Assembly (NCBI GenBank): GCA_002335145.1 | Contig: DDBV01000011.1 | Location: forward strand, 1 to 13,169 | Length of the DNA stretch: 13,169 nucleotides | Source of the DNA: Patescibacteria group bacterium UBA2023 | Lineage (GTDB): Bacteria; Patescibacteriota; Gracilibacteria; BD1-5; UBA2023 | Direction: 5' to 3' | Shown here: positions 13,047-13,169 of the stretch, one piece after another | Position numbering within the stretch: position 1 is the stretch's first letter | How the letters are laid out: each line of letters opens with the position of its first letter | The notes under the pieces: generated by a model | Told to the model about the DNA's origin: nothing | Database searches by the model: none | The model's input: only the letters and a program-made list of their open reading frames with translations | Program-made: the position numbers and the translations under genes

Positions 13047-13169
13047 ATCCCCCCTTTCGGATAGGCACACGTGATTCGCGCCTGGTTTTTTCACAGTGAC
13101 CCGTCCCCGTAAAATGGGACGCGTATTCTTCGCTCTACCGAGCTGGTAAACTACCCCCACCTCACGGTG

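Noticed and set aside
13047..13169. tRNA-like stretch at the right edge on the minus strand (AGCTCGGTAGAGC resembles a D arm) and a 6-bp hairpin at 13102-13121
   Set aside because: The D loop would have only four bases, no anticodon stem follows, and there is no T arm with a TTC motif. I see no supported gene in this stretch.
1..13169. CRISPR arrays, insertion sequences, rRNA genes, phage genes
   Set aside because: No spaced direct repeats, transposase motifs, terminal inverted repeats or rRNA sequences were seen.

Overview
This is bacterial DNA that reads UGA as glycine (translation table 25), as in Gracilibacteria and Absconditabacteria (SR1) of the Candidate Phyla Radiation. With standard stops most genes look broken. 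With UGA as Gly, nine genes become intact, and many of their 28 in-frame UGA codons fall on glycines that are conserved in the families (HGNE-x-x-G in the AstE-like enzyme, the GNAT acetyl-CoA loop, NrdD, AspRS). The tRNA-Trp in the window has a CCA anticodon, so it would not explain UGA reading as Trp. All stops I assign are TAA or TAG. Start sites lack Shine-Dalgarno motifs.

Layout, left to right. (1) 1-173, minus: the N-terminus of a secreted protein running off the edge. (2) 286-2437, plus: an rpsB / small membrane protein / tsf operon with a structured leader and a strong terminator. (3) 2440-3980, plus: a MazG-like protein, an AT-rich orphan gene, and a YdcF/DUF218 protein, with a decayed duplicate of the ydcF start in between. 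(4) 3956-5653, plus: an archaeal-type aspS behind an apparent attenuator, whose 18-residue leader peptide has four Asn codons in a row, followed by tRNA-Trp and a terminator. (5) 5857-7685, minus: a GNAT acetyltransferase and an AstE/AspA-like zinc hydrolase. They lie behind a second promoter / short peptide / terminator module, whose peptide is almost all Leu and Ile. (6) 7879-11049, minus: the anaerobic ribonucleotide reductase operon, with nrdD, a separate small ORF carrying the glycyl-radical domain, and nrdG, under probable NrdR control. (7) 11289-13046, plus: gltX with its own promoter.

Together the genes cover translation (S2, EF-Ts, AspRS, GluRS, tRNA-Trp), anaerobic dNTP synthesis and nucleotide clean-up. 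The most notable points are the Asn-codon attenuator before aspS, the similar Leu/Ile module before the GNAT/AstE pair, and the class III ribonucleotide reductase whose radical glycine is encoded in a different ORF from the catalytic body.
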